This document shows positions 27,777 through 35,316 of a DNA stretch of 64,000 nucleotides, piece by piece (the stretch's first letter is position 1; every line of letters begins with the position of its first letter). The stretch lies in contig NZ_FOOK01000011.1 of the NCBI RefSeq assembly GCF_900113175.1, forward strand, positions 1 through 64,000. Direction: 5' to 3'. A model generated the notes under the pieces. That model worked only from the letters and a program-made list of their open reading frames with translations, ran no database searches and had not been told where the DNA came from. Source of the stretch: Planifilum fulgidum (GTDB lineage: Bacteria; Bacillota; Bacilli; Thermoactinomycetales; DSM-44946). The position numbers were made by a program, and so were the translations under genes.

Positions 27777-28550
27777 ATGTTCCGCTTCCTGTGGGCCTAT
27801 TGGCGGGCGAACTGGCAGGGGGCGATGGAATTTCGCGCCAGCTTTCTGACCCAGGCGGTGTCGATGCTGCTTAACAACAGCGTCTGGATCGTGTTCTGGT
27901 GGCTCTATTTCAGCCGGTTTCCGGTGGTGAAGGGCTGGACCATGGAGGATATCCTCTGGTTGTGGGCCATCGCCGCCGGAGCGGTGGGATGGGTGAGCGC
28001 CTTTTTCGGCAACGTTTTCCGCCTGGCTCACATGATCGCCAACGGGCACCTGGACCTTTATCTGACGATGCCCAAACCCGTGCTCCTTCACCTTCTGGTC
28101 AGCCGGATGAGCTTTTCCGCCTGGGGGGACATCCTGTTCGCCTGGATCTTGTTCGCCGCGATCGGAGAGGGATGGCTGGATCTGGTGAAGTTTCTGGCGG
28201 TGCAGCTTCTGGGCGGCATCATCGTTTTGGGTGTGATGATTTTGGTGCAGTGTTTGGCCTTTGTCATCGGCAACGCCGAGGGGATCGCTCAGCAGGTGCA
28301 GATCGCCCTGCTCACCTTTACCACCTATCCCATCGACATTTTCAGCGGAGTTCCGCGGATCCTGCTGTTTACCGTTCTGCCGGCGGGGCTGATCAGTTCG
28401 ATGCCGGTGACCTTCATCCGCGATTTCAGCTGGTCGGCCGCCTTGTGGGCGGCCGGAGTGGCCATGTTTTTCCTTCTTGCGTCGGTGTGGCTGTTCCGCA
28501 AGGGGTTGCGCCGATATGAGTCCGGCAACATGATCGGTTTGAGGATGTGA
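27777..28550 (+). CDS. ABC-2 family permease, second of pair (DUF990-like)
   Basis: 257 residues, about six helices, and the same subfamily hallmark in the cytoplasmic loop: ANGHLDLYLTMPKPVLLHLL. It ends WLFRKGLRRYESGN, usual for this class. ATG 27777 is preceded by AAGGGA; TTG 27744 would overlap the upstream gene by 20 nt. Together with the previous gene it forms the heterodimeric membrane part of the exporter. Confidence 0.85.
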   Translation: MFRFLWAYWRANWQGAMEFRASFLTQAVSMLLNNSVWIVFWWLYFSRFPVVKGWTMEDILWLWAIAAGAVGWVSAFFGNVFRLAHMIANGHLDLYLTMPKPVLLHLLVSRMSFSAWGDILFAWILFAAIGEGWLDLVKFLAVQLLGGIIVLGVMILVQCLAFVIGNAEGIAQQVQIALLTFTTYPIDIFSGVPRILLFTVLPAGLISSMPVTFIRDFSWSAALWAAGVAMFFLLASVWLFRKGLRRYESGNMIGLRM

Positions 28551-28611
28551 AAGGGGGGCGGGAAAGGCCGCCGGAGAAGCCGGAGGAAAACCGTTTGCCG
28601 GATCTGATGAC

Positions 28612-28646
28612 AAATCCGGGGCGCCGCGGCGCTCCCGGATTTTTTC
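28612..28646 (+). terminator. Terminator of the ABC-2 exporter operon
   Basis: AAATCCGGG-GCGCC pairs with GGCGC-TCCCGGATTT, followed by a T-run (28640-28645). Confidence 0.85.
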
Positions 28647-28711
28647 ATGCTCCTGCGGGCCGATCCGCGGTCAAAAAATGGGCAAAAGATGATTCTGTGA
28701 ACGGCGTCAAT

Positions 28712-28729
28712 ATGTGAAATTTATCACAT
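28712..28729 (+). promoter_or_regulatory. Fnr/Crp-type box upstream of scoAB
   Basis: ATGTGAAATTTATCACAT, a perfect TGTGA-N6-TCACA palindrome like the Bacillus Fnr site. Its centre (28720.5) is 41.5 bp before the start predicted from the TATAAT at 28750-28755, the class II activator position. Confidence 0.75.
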
Positions 28730-28749
28730 TTAAACCGACGACCTCTCCT

Positions 28750-28755
28750 TATAAT
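28750..28755 (+). promoter_or_regulatory. -10 box of scoAB
   Basis: TATAAT. The normal -35 position holds the edge of the Fnr-type box rather than a TTGACA, consistent with activator dependence. Confidence 0.6.
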
Positions 28756-28848
28756 GTATTGTAGATTGGGAGATAGCCAAAATATAAATGTGAACATATC
28801 AACAAAGAAGCAAGGAATCGGCTGCCCGAAAGGAAGGAGAGGGGAAAG

Positions 28849-29493
28849 GTGCCAGCCATTCGAAAAACGGCCGAGGAAGCGATTCGTCTCATCAAACCGG
28901 GTTCCACCGTGATGGTGGGCGGATTCGGCTTGTCCGGGGCTCCCCTGCGCCTCATCGATGCGTTGGAGAAGGCGGGGGTCCGGGAATTGACGGTGATTTC
29001 CGACAACATCGAGCGGCAGTCTTTGGGGAAGTTGGTCCGGGCGGGCATGGTGAAAAAAGCGATTGGAACCTATTTCACCACCAATCCGGACGTGGTGGAG
29101 GCCTATTATGCCGGAAAAATCGAAGTGGAGCTGCTTCCCCAGGGGACCTTCTGCGAGGCCATCCGGGCCGGCGGCAGTGGCATTCCCGCTTTCTACACGC
29201 CGACGGCGGCCGGAACCGATCTGGCCAAGGGGAAGGAAATCCGTTATTTCGACGGCAGGCCGTATGTGCTGGAGCGGGCGCTCAGGGGGGATGTCTCCCT
29301 GATCCGGGCCCACAAGGCGGACGAATTGGGGAACCTGGTGTATTACAAAACGGCCCGCAATTTCAATCCGCTGATGGCGATGGCCTCTGATTGGGTCATC
29401 GCGGAAGTGGATGAGATCGTTCCCGCGGGCAGTCTGGATCCGGAGGCGATTGTCACCCCCCATGTCTTTGTTGATATTCTGGTGACGGAGTGA
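28849..29493 (+). CDS. scoA: 3-oxoacid CoA-transferase subunit A
   Basis: 214 residues. It contains PGSTVMVGGFGLSGAPLRLI near the N-terminus (family glycine-rich motif), then LPQGTFCEAIRAGGSGIPAF, YTPTAAGTDLA and GNLVYYKTARNFNPLMAMA. These match the alpha half of succinyl-CoA:3-oxoacid (ScoA) or acetate/butyrate-acetoacetate CoA-transferases. GTG 28849 follows AAGGAAGGAGAGGGG. It transfers CoA from a donor, probably succinyl-CoA, to acetoacetate. It is cotranscribed with scoB. Confidence 0.92.
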   Translation: MPAIRKTAEEAIRLIKPGSTVMVGGFGLSGAPLRLIDALEKAGVRELTVISDNIERQSLGKLVRAGMVKKAIGTYFTTNPDVVEAYYAGKIEVELLPQGTFCEAIRAGGSGIPAFYTPTAAGTDLAKGKEIRYFDGRPYVLERALRGDVSLIRAHKADELGNLVYYKTARNFNPLMAMASDWVIAEVDEIVPAGSLDPEAIVTPHVFVDILVTE

Positions 29494-29498
29494 GGCCA

Positions 29499-30179
29499 AT
29501 GAACCGAAAGGAACGAATACGGCACATTATCGCCAAAAGAGCGGCACGGGAGCTGAGGGACGGGGATGTGGTCAACCTGGGCATCGGGATCCCCACGCTG
29601 GTAAGCGATTACATCCCACCGGGGGTGACCGTTCACTTCCACACGGAAAACGGCATGCTGGAAGTGGGGCCGACCCCGCCGCCGGACCGGGCCGATCCGC
29701 AGCTGATCAACGCCAGCCGTCAGCCGATCTCGGAACTTCCCGGCGCCTCCTACTTTGACAGCGGCCTTTCCTTTGCCATCATGCGGGGAGGACACTTGGA
29801 CGCCACGGTCATCGGAGCCCTGCAGGTCAGCCAGAAAGGGGATCTGGCCAGCTGGGCCATCCCGGGAAAACCGATCCTCGGCGTCGGCGGGGCGATGGAT
29901 CTGGTGGTGGGGGCCAAGCGGGTGATCGTGGCCACGACCCATCAGACCAAAGACGGACAGCCGAAGATTCTCCCGGAATGCACGTATCCCCTGACGGCCC
30001 GGGAGGAAGTGGACGTGTTGGTGACGGAACACGCGGTATTCCGCTTTGAAAAGGGAAAAATGATCCTCGTCGAGATCGGGGATCACCTGACGCTGGAGGA
30101 CCTGAAGTCGATCACCCCTGCCGAATACGAAATCCATCCGCATCTCAAAGTGGTGAACCGGTGGGAAGGGTTGGAGTGA
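29499..30179 (+). CDS. scoB: 3-oxoacid CoA-transferase subunit B
   Basis: 226 residues. The catalytic glutamate lies in [14 protein letters not shown]. Flanking motifs are [36 protein letters not shown] and [20 protein letters not shown] 29499 is 5 bp after the scoA stop; a GTG at 29490 overlapping that stop is also in frame. With ScoA it forms the heterotetrameric transferase used for acetoacetate or ketone-body-type activation. The Fnr-type box suggests induction when oxygen is low. Confidence 0.93.
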   Translation: MNRKERIRHIIAKRAARELRDGDVVNLGIGIPTLVSDYIPPGVTVHFHTENGMLEVGPTPPPDRADPQLINASRQPISELPGASYFDSGLSFAIMRGGHLDATVIGALQVSQKGDLASWAIPGKPILGVGGAMDLVVGAKRVIVATTHQTKDGQPKILPECTYPLTAREEVDVLVTEHAVFRFEKGKMILVEIGDHLTLEDLKSITPAEYEIHPHLKVVNRWEGLE

Positions 30180-30280
30180 AAAAGGCGGACCGCCTGTGCG
30201 ATGAACAGGGCTTTTTCGTCTGGCGGTCCCATGAGGCGGGCCGGGTGCATTGAAACGGCTTTGGATACGATCTTTATTCA

Positions 30281-30310
30281 GCCGGGCAAGTGAATTGCCC
30301 CGGCTTTTTT
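30281..30310 (+). terminator. Terminator of scoAB
   Basis: GCCGGGCAA (30281-30289) pairs with TTGCCCCGGC (30295-30304), then a run of T. Confidence 0.85.
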
Positions 30311-30321
30311 GTTTCCCGCGG

Positions 30322-30350
30322 TTGACAGAAGGGTTTATAATGTATATATT
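30322..30350 (+). promoter_or_regulatory. SigA promoter of the GntR-ABC operon
   Basis: TTGACA (30322-30327), 17-nt spacer, TATATT (30345-30350). A second TATAAT at 30336 is too close to the -35 to be used with it. Confidence 0.75.
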
Positions 30351-30355
30351 GTATA

Positions 30356-30370
30356 TGAACACTTAGTTCA
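30356..30370 (+). promoter_or_regulatory. Putative GntR autoregulatory operator
   Basis: TGAAC-ACTTA-GTTCA palindrome at about +1 to +13 relative to the predicted start, 32 bp before the GntR gene. The position suits repression by the encoded YtrA-type regulator. Confidence 0.5.
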
Positions 30371-30401
30371 ATATTATCACTTGACCGAAGAAGGACGGGC
30401 C

Positions 30402-30776
30402 ATGAAGATCGTTCTGTCCAACACCAGCAAGGAGCCGATTTATGAACAGATCCAGCGGCAGATCAAAGAAAGCATCCTCCGGGGAGAATTGAAGGAGGGG
30501 GATCCCCTTCCCTCGATCCGCCAGCTGGCCAGGGACCTGCGCATCAGCGTGATCACCACCAAGCGGGCCTACGATGAGCTGGAAAAGGAGGGCCTGATCA
30601 CCTCGGTGGTGGGCAAGGGATCCTTTGTGGCGGGGCAAAACCGCGCCTTTCTCCGGGAGAGCCGGCTGAAGTGGATCGAAGAGCGGTTGGCCGAGATCGT
30701 GTCGGAAAGCAAAGCGCTGGATATCTCCCTCGAGGAGCTGAAGGAGATGCTGACCCTTTTGTATGAGGAGCGATGA
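30402..30776 (+). CDS. GntR-family regulator, YtrA subfamily
   Basis: 124 residues: a winged HTH with EPIYEQIQRQIKESILRGEL, GDPLPSIRQLARDLRISVIT and KRAYDELEKEGLITSVVGKG, then a short C-terminal helix pair instead of a ligand-binding domain. That size is typical of YtrA regulators, which control adjacent ABC exporters. ATG 30402 follows AAGAAGGA. It heads an operon with an ATPase and a permease, and probably represses it through the TGAAC/GTTCA palindrome. Confidence 0.9.
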   Translation: MKIVLSNTSKEPIYEQIQRQIKESILRGELKEGDPLPSIRQLARDLRISVITTKRAYDELEKEGLITSVVGKGSFVAGQNRAFLRESRLKWIEERLAEIVSESKALDISLEELKEMLTLLYEER

Positions 30777-30794
30777 CGGGGAGGAGGAGTATTC

Positions 30795-31679
30795 ATGGAA
30801 GAAGTCGCCGTCCTGGACCAAGTGAGCAAAGCATACCCGGGCTTTCGGCTCGGCCCCCTGTCGCTCACCCTCCGGAAGGGATACATTCACGGTTTTATCG
30901 GGGCGAACGGAGCGGGGAAAACGACGACGATCAAACTGATGATGAACCTGATCCGCCCGGATGCAGGCCGCATCCAACTGTTCGGCCTCGATCACCGGGC
31001 GAACGAAAGGGAGATCAAGGAGCGCATCGGCTTTGTGTATGCGGATAACCACTTATATGATGATTTGACCGTCGACCAGATCAAGCGGATCACCTCCTCC
31101 TTTTACCGGCGGTGGGATGAGGAGGCGTTTCAGGGGTACTTGAACCGGTTTTCCCTACCGCCCCGAAAAAAGATCAAGCATCTGTCCAGGGGAATGAAAA
31201 TGAAACTGGCCATCGCCCTGGCCCTTTCCCACCATGCCGAACTGATCATCATGGATGAGCCCACCTCCGGTCTCGATCCGGTGGTTCGCCATGAAATCCT
31301 GGAGCTGATGGCGGAACTGATTCAGGACGGGGAGAAAACGATCTTTTTCTCCACCCACATCACGTCGGATCTGGAACAGATCGCCGATTACATCACCTTC
31401 ATCCACGACGGCCGCCTGTGCTTCAGCCTGACCAAGGAGGAAATACCGGATCGCTTCCAGGTGGTCAAGGGAGGGACGGAGCTTTTGGATGCGGATAAGC
31501 GGAAGCTGTTTCTGGGCCTGCGGGAGACCCCCTACGGCTTTGAGGGGCTGACGGATGACCCGGAGGGGGCCCGGGCGGCGTTCCGGGACAAGGTTTTGTA
31601 TGAAGCCCCTTCGCTGGAGGAGATCATGGTTTACACCATCAAAGGAGATGCCCGAAGCGCGCGGGGGGATGTCCGGTGA
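30795..31679 (+). CDS. ABC-2 exporter ATP-binding protein (YtrB-like)
   Basis: 294 residues. Walker A is GANGAGKTT, with signature LSRGMKMKLA, Walker B ELIIMDEPTSGLD and switch FFSTHI. It follows the GntR gene by about 20 bp and overlaps the permease start, so the three genes form one unit. Similar GntR-ATPase-permease sets respond to cell-wall antibiotics or peptides, but the substrate here is unknown. Confidence 0.9.
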   Translation: MEEVAVLDQVSKAYPGFRLGPLSLTLRKGYIHGFIGANGAGKTTTIKLMMNLIRPDAGRIQLFGLDHRANEREIKERIGFVYADNHLYDDLTVDQIKRITSSFYRRWDEEAFQGYLNRFSLPPRKKIKHLSRGMKMKLAIALALSHHAELIIMDEPTSGLDPVVRHEILELMAELIQDGEKTIFFSTHITSDLEQIADYITFIHDGRLCFSLTKEEIPDRFQVVKGGTELLDADKRKLFLGLRETPYGFEGLTDDPEGARAAFRDKVLYEAPSLEEIMVYTIKGDARSARGDVR

Positions 31680-32302
31680 AAAGTTTGCTGTATAAAGATT
31701 ATCTTGTCCTGCGCTTCTTTTTGATGTATTTTCTTTTGTTTACAATTCTTCTCTTATTAACCGGGTTTATAAAGATCCACGCGCTGTTGCCGATGGTCTC
31801 GATCGTGGCTTTAATCATCCCGTTTCAACTGACTACGTCGGAAGACAAAAACAACAGCCACATCTTTGTAAACAGCCTTCCCGTCAACCGCAGCGCGGTG
31901 GTTTGGGCCAAATACCTCTTTACTCTTCTCGTGGGCGCCCTTTTGATCGGTGCGGCGAAGATGGTGGATGTATTTTTTGCGCTCCCGTCCGAAAGGGATT
32001 TTTGGGATCTGCTGATCGCCTTTGTGGGGATCTGCGGTTTCACGGCGGTTTTTTACCCGCTGTATTATTGGCTGGGACCCAACTTCGTCAAGATCGGCCT
32101 GTTTGTCACCTTTATCGTCACCTTCGGTGTTGCGCCGATGTTGTACAATATGGGGGTCAAGAACAACTTCTGGGGCCTCCTGGAGGTGTTTGAGTCGTAC
32201 CCCTCCCTTTTCTGGGTCGCCGTTTTGCTCGCCTTTACAGGGATCATGCTTTTTCTCTCCCTGCTCCTGTCGTCCTGTCTCTACCGGCGGAAGGATTTTT
32301 GA
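31676..32302 (+). CDS. ABC-2 transporter permease (ABC2_membrane_5-like)
   Basis: 208 residues and six predicted helices. MKSLLYKDYLVLRFFLMYF and HIFVNSLPVNRSAVVWAKYL are the classical start and first cytoplasmic loop of this permease family. GTG 31676 overlaps the ATPase stop (GTGA). The local sequence is noticeably more AT-rich than its neighbours. Only one permease is present, so it is likely a homodimer. Confidence 0.85.
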   Translation: MKSLLYKDYLVLRFFLMYFLLFTILLLLTGFIKIHALLPMVSIVALIIPFQLTTSEDKNNSHIFVNSLPVNRSAVVWAKYLFTLLVGALLIGAAKMVDVFFALPSERDFWDLLIAFVGICGFTAVFYPLYYWLGPNFVKIGLFVTFIVTFGVAPMLYNMGVKNNFWGLLEVFESYPSLFWVAVLLAFTGIMLFLSLLLSSCLYRRKDF

Positions 32303-32388
32303 ACCGCGATGCCCAGACGCTTCTCCGCACGGTGCGTTCTTTATGAGACGCCCTGGAAAAATGCGTTTTTTGCCGGGAGGCTTTCCCC

Positions 32389-33168
32389 ATGATGGAATCA
32401 TTGCCCGGAGAGATCGGACTGCTTGTCCGCGGCATGAATTGGGAAAAAAATGAGGTCGGGAAGTCTGGCGACGAGGTATACCGCCTGACTTCCGGAGCGC
32501 GGAACTTCTATTTGAAGGTGAAAAGGATCGGAAAAGAGGCGGCCGCGGAAACGTTAAGGCGCGAAAGCGAAGTGCTGAATTGGCTGAAGGGAAGACTTCC
32601 CGTGCCCGAAGCGGTGTGCTATCACCAAGACCGCTCGAAAGAATATTTGTTGATCACGGAAGTGCCCGGGTTTGCGGCGATGGAGACGGGGTGGGACAAG
32701 AAGAAGGTGGTGTGCCGGTTGGCGGAAGGTTTGAGGCGGATTCATTCGCTGCCGATCGACTCGTGCCCCTTTGTATATCCGACCGGCGCGCTCATCCGAC
32801 TGGCGGCGGAGAGGATCGGGGCGGGGTTGGTGGATGAGGAGGATTTTGATGAATGCCGAAAGGGTAAGCGGGCGGAGGAGCTTTACGAAGAGCTGGTCCG
32901 AAGCCGGCCCGCCCGCGACGACCTGGTGTTTACGCACGGCGATTATTGCCTTCCCAACGTGATCCTGTCCGACTCCGGGATCGGCGGCTTCATCGATTGG
33001 GGGCGAGGCGGTGTGGCGGACCGCTACCGGGATCTGGGCATCGCCGCCAGGAGCATTACGCACAATCTCGGCGAAGGGTATGTTCCGTATTTCTTCGGAT
33101 TTTACGGGTTAAAGAGGGTGGACTTTAAGAAAGTGAAGTTTTTTCAGCTGATGGATGAGTTTTTCTGA
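32389..33168 (+). CDS. APH(3')-type aminoglycoside phosphotransferase
   Basis: 259 residues, the length of APH(3') enzymes. Motifs in order: FYLKVKR (ATP-binding lysine), RRESEVLNWLKGRLPVPE, YLLITEVPG, the catalytic HGDYCLPN, the metal-binding IDWGRGGVADRYRDLG, and a C-terminus ending LMDEFF like true APH(3') proteins. ATG 32389 (or 32392) follows GGGAGG. It lies alone on a chromosomal stretch without mobile genes. Resistance function is inferred; a homologous kinase for another substrate is possible. Confidence 0.85.
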   Translation: MMESLPGEIGLLVRGMNWEKNEVGKSGDEVYRLTSGARNFYLKVKRIGKEAAAETLRRESEVLNWLKGRLPVPEAVCYHQDRSKEYLLITEVPGFAAMETGWDKKKVVCRLAEGLRRIHSLPIDSCPFVYPTGALIRLAAERIGAGLVDEEDFDECRKGKRAEELYEELVRSRPARDDLVFTHGDYCLPNVILSDSGIGGFIDWGRGGVADRYRDLGIAARSITHNLGEGYVPYFFGFYGLKRVDFKKVKFFQLMDEFF

Positions 33169-33597
33169 ATCCGTAAGTGACGGTTCGAAAGGAGCCTGCT
33201 TTGTCCGGGGAAATGATGGAAATGACGGACGTGATCCCCGATTTGGAGGACCGTGCTTGGCCGTCTGGCGGCTTTCGCCCGCAATGATGTTTTCCGGGTG
33301 GACTCGCAATCCCCGTCGGGTCGGTCGCTGCGCTCCGGTTTCTTCGCATGGTCCCGGTCCGTTATTTGCGGCTTCTTTCACAGGAAGAGAAACAGCTTCA
33401 GCTCCTGCTGCCTGCGCCTTCTCCACATCTCCGAAGTTGTGCGACGCTCCCGGCGGATCCGGATGGCGAAGATTTGGGCACAAAATGGAAAGCCGAGTGA
33501 CTCTGAATGCCGGCGGCGGTTGAGCCGCTTTCTCTTTTTCCCGGGCGGGAAAGGGATGTAAAATGAAAGAAAAGGTCGGCGATTCGGGAGGGTAAAG
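33169..33597. other. Gene-free stretch
   Basis: No frame has both a ribosome binding site and recognisable content. A short hairpin TTTCCCG-GG-CGGGAAA lies near 33537-33552. No promoter pair was identified for the epimerase gene that follows. Confidence 0.45.
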
Positions 33598-34488
33598 ATG
33601 CGCATCGTCATCACGGGTTCGACGGGGCTGGTGGGGACGCGGCTGGCGGAGTTTTTTCAGGAAGAAGGGCGTCAGGTTCTCCGGCTTGTCCGGAAATCCG
33701 GCCGGGGGGAACCGGGAACCGCCTATTGGCAGCCGGAGACGGGGGAAATCGACGCCGAGGCGCTGGAGGGCGCGGATGTCCTCATCCATCTGGCGGGGAA
33801 GAGCATCAACGGCCGGTGGACAAAGAGGCGGAAAGAGGAGATTCTCCTCAGCCGAACCAGGGGGACCCGGCTGATCGCAGAGACCCTGGCCGCTTTGAAG
33901 CGGCCCCCCGGGGTGTTTCTTTGCGCCTCGGGGATCGGCACGACCCGCGAAGGCGGCCGGGAGGTGGATGAGAAGGACTCCGCCGGTTCCGGCTTTTTGT
34001 CCGGTGTGATCAAGGAATGGGAGAAAGCGACGGTTCCGGCGAAAGAAGCGGGCATACGGGTTGTGAACATGCGCTTCGGCATGGTGCTCAGTCCCCGGGG
34101 AGGAGCCCTGAAGCGAATGCTCCCGGCCTACAAACTGGGCCTGGGCGGCCGCCTCGGTCACGGGAGACAGTGGATGAGCTGGGTGGCGTTGGAGGAGATT
34201 CCCCATGTCGTCCGTTTTCTGATCGAGCGGGATGAGGTGGCGGGTCCGGTCAACGTCGTCTCTCCCAATCCGGTGTCCAATGCCGAATTCATCCGGGCCC
34301 TCGGAGGGGCGCTTCGGCGTCCCGTCGCCTTTCCCGTGCCGGCCTTCGCTGTGAAGCTGATGTTTGGAGAGATGGGGGAGGAACTGCTGCTTTGGGGCAA
34401 CCGGGCCATTCCGAAAAAATTGCTGGAGGTGGGCTATTCGTTCCGGTATCCCGATCTGGAGAAGGCCCTTCGGGAGATGCTGGGATGA
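33598..34488 (+). CDS. TIGR01777-family NAD-dependent epimerase (YfhF/SDR39U1-like)
   Basis: 296 residues. The extended SDR fold opens RIVITGSTGLVGTRLAEFF (GxxGxxG). The family block ADVLIHLAGKSINGRWTKRR and RGTRLIAETLAAL are clear, as is the C-terminal DUF1731 part (PVAFPVPAFAVKLMFGEMGEELLLWGNRAIPKKLL). In most members the active-site segment reads SGIGYYG; here it is ASGIGTTREGG, so the usual tyrosines are absent. A short site precedes ATG 33598. Function is unknown in the family. Confidence 0.9.
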   Translation: MRIVITGSTGLVGTRLAEFFQEEGRQVLRLVRKSGRGEPGTAYWQPETGEIDAEALEGADVLIHLAGKSINGRWTKRRKEEILLSRTRGTRLIAETLAALKRPPGVFLCASGIGTTREGGREVDEKDSAGSGFLSGVIKEWEKATVPAKEAGIRVVNMRFGMVLSPRGGALKRMLPAYKLGLGGRLGHGRQWMSWVALEEIPHVVRFLIERDEVAGPVNVVSPNPVSNAEFIRALGGALRRPVAFPVPAFAVKLMFGEMGEELLLWGNRAIPKKLLEVGYSFRYPDLEKALREMLG

Positions 34489-34949
34489 AGCGGCAGAGAT
34501 GAGGATGGTTTTAAGGCGGCAAGGGATTTCCGCCGTCGTATGAATGAAGCGGTGAACCGGTCGTCCCGCCGGCGAAAGGGGAAAAGTGGCGGAGAAGCAT
34601 CTTCACCGGTGACGGGCTTAAGGAATAGATCGGGTAAGCCATGAAACGGACAGACGGGGGGGTCCCCCGTTTGATAACGGAAACACCCCGGTTTGAAGGG
34701 CCCCGGATTCTTTGCCGCATGGACCGGAGCGGACATCGTTTCCGCTTTGATCGCGGCTGGCAGCCTGGCGAGGACGGCGATCTTCGGGTGAATGGATGCA
34801 AAGTCCGATTCGGCAAGAGGTTTTTTCCGACGGGATGAGCCGTCACCGTTTCTTTATTTGCGGGCTTGGCGTGCGCTTCACGCCGGCGGGGGCGGTGCCG
34901 GCCCGCGTCTCGGATTTTTTTGAATCAACGAAAAATCGGGAGAGAAAAA
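34489..34949. other. Gene-free stretch
   Basis: A 65-codon frame at 34641-34838 exists but has no good ribosome binding site and no recognisable sequence, and it was not called. No terminator with a T-run was found after the epimerase. Confidence 0.45.
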
Positions 34950-35282
34950 ATGTTTGTCAGGCTCTTTGCGGCGTGTGACGACGGGGAAGCCGCGCTGGAC
35001 ATCTATCGGGATGCATTGGCTGGGATGAAGGAGTATGTGGAAAACGAGAACATCATTGATGTCAAACCCTATTGGAAAATGAAGGGGATTTTTGTTGTCG
35101 AAGCGGAATTGCATTTGAAAAAGGAATGGAATGGCGAAAAGTTGAATCAGTTTATGTCGTCCATTTCCGACACATGGCTGCGGTTTGGCGATCCGGCGGA
35201 TGAACTGTTGGCTTCGGTCACCGCCGAAGGTTGCACCGGGATGAAGAGAGGCGTTTACATGATCAACATCCATTTTTCATAA
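34950..35282 (+). CDS. Hypothetical protein, about 110 residues
   Basis: Family not recognised. It starts MFVRLFAACDDGEAALDIYR, has VKPYWKMKGIFVVEAELHL in the middle and KRGVYMINIHFS at the end, with no signal peptide or membrane segment. Alternating hydrophobic strands suggest a small alpha/beta fold, reminiscent of immunity-type proteins, but this is only an impression. CGGGAGAG lies about 6 nt before ATG 34950, and the codon composition is more AT-rich than the neighbours. Confidence 0.65.
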   Translation: MFVRLFAACDDGEAALDIYRDALAGMKEYVENENIIDVKPYWKMKGIFVVEAELHLKKEWNGEKLNQFMSSISDTWLRFGDPADELLASVTAEGCTGMKRGVYMINIHFS

Positions 35283-35316
35283 CTCGCAGCCCGGTCGCGG
35301 AGAAGGGACGCAAAGG

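Noticed and set aside
30336-30341. TATAAT as the -10 of the GntR promoter
   Set aside because: Only 8 nt from the TTGACA. TATATT at 30345 gives the standard 17-nt spacer.
34641-34838. 65-residue plus-strand frame
   Set aside because: No ribosome binding site and no recognisable domain; composition is consistent with chance in GC-rich DNA.
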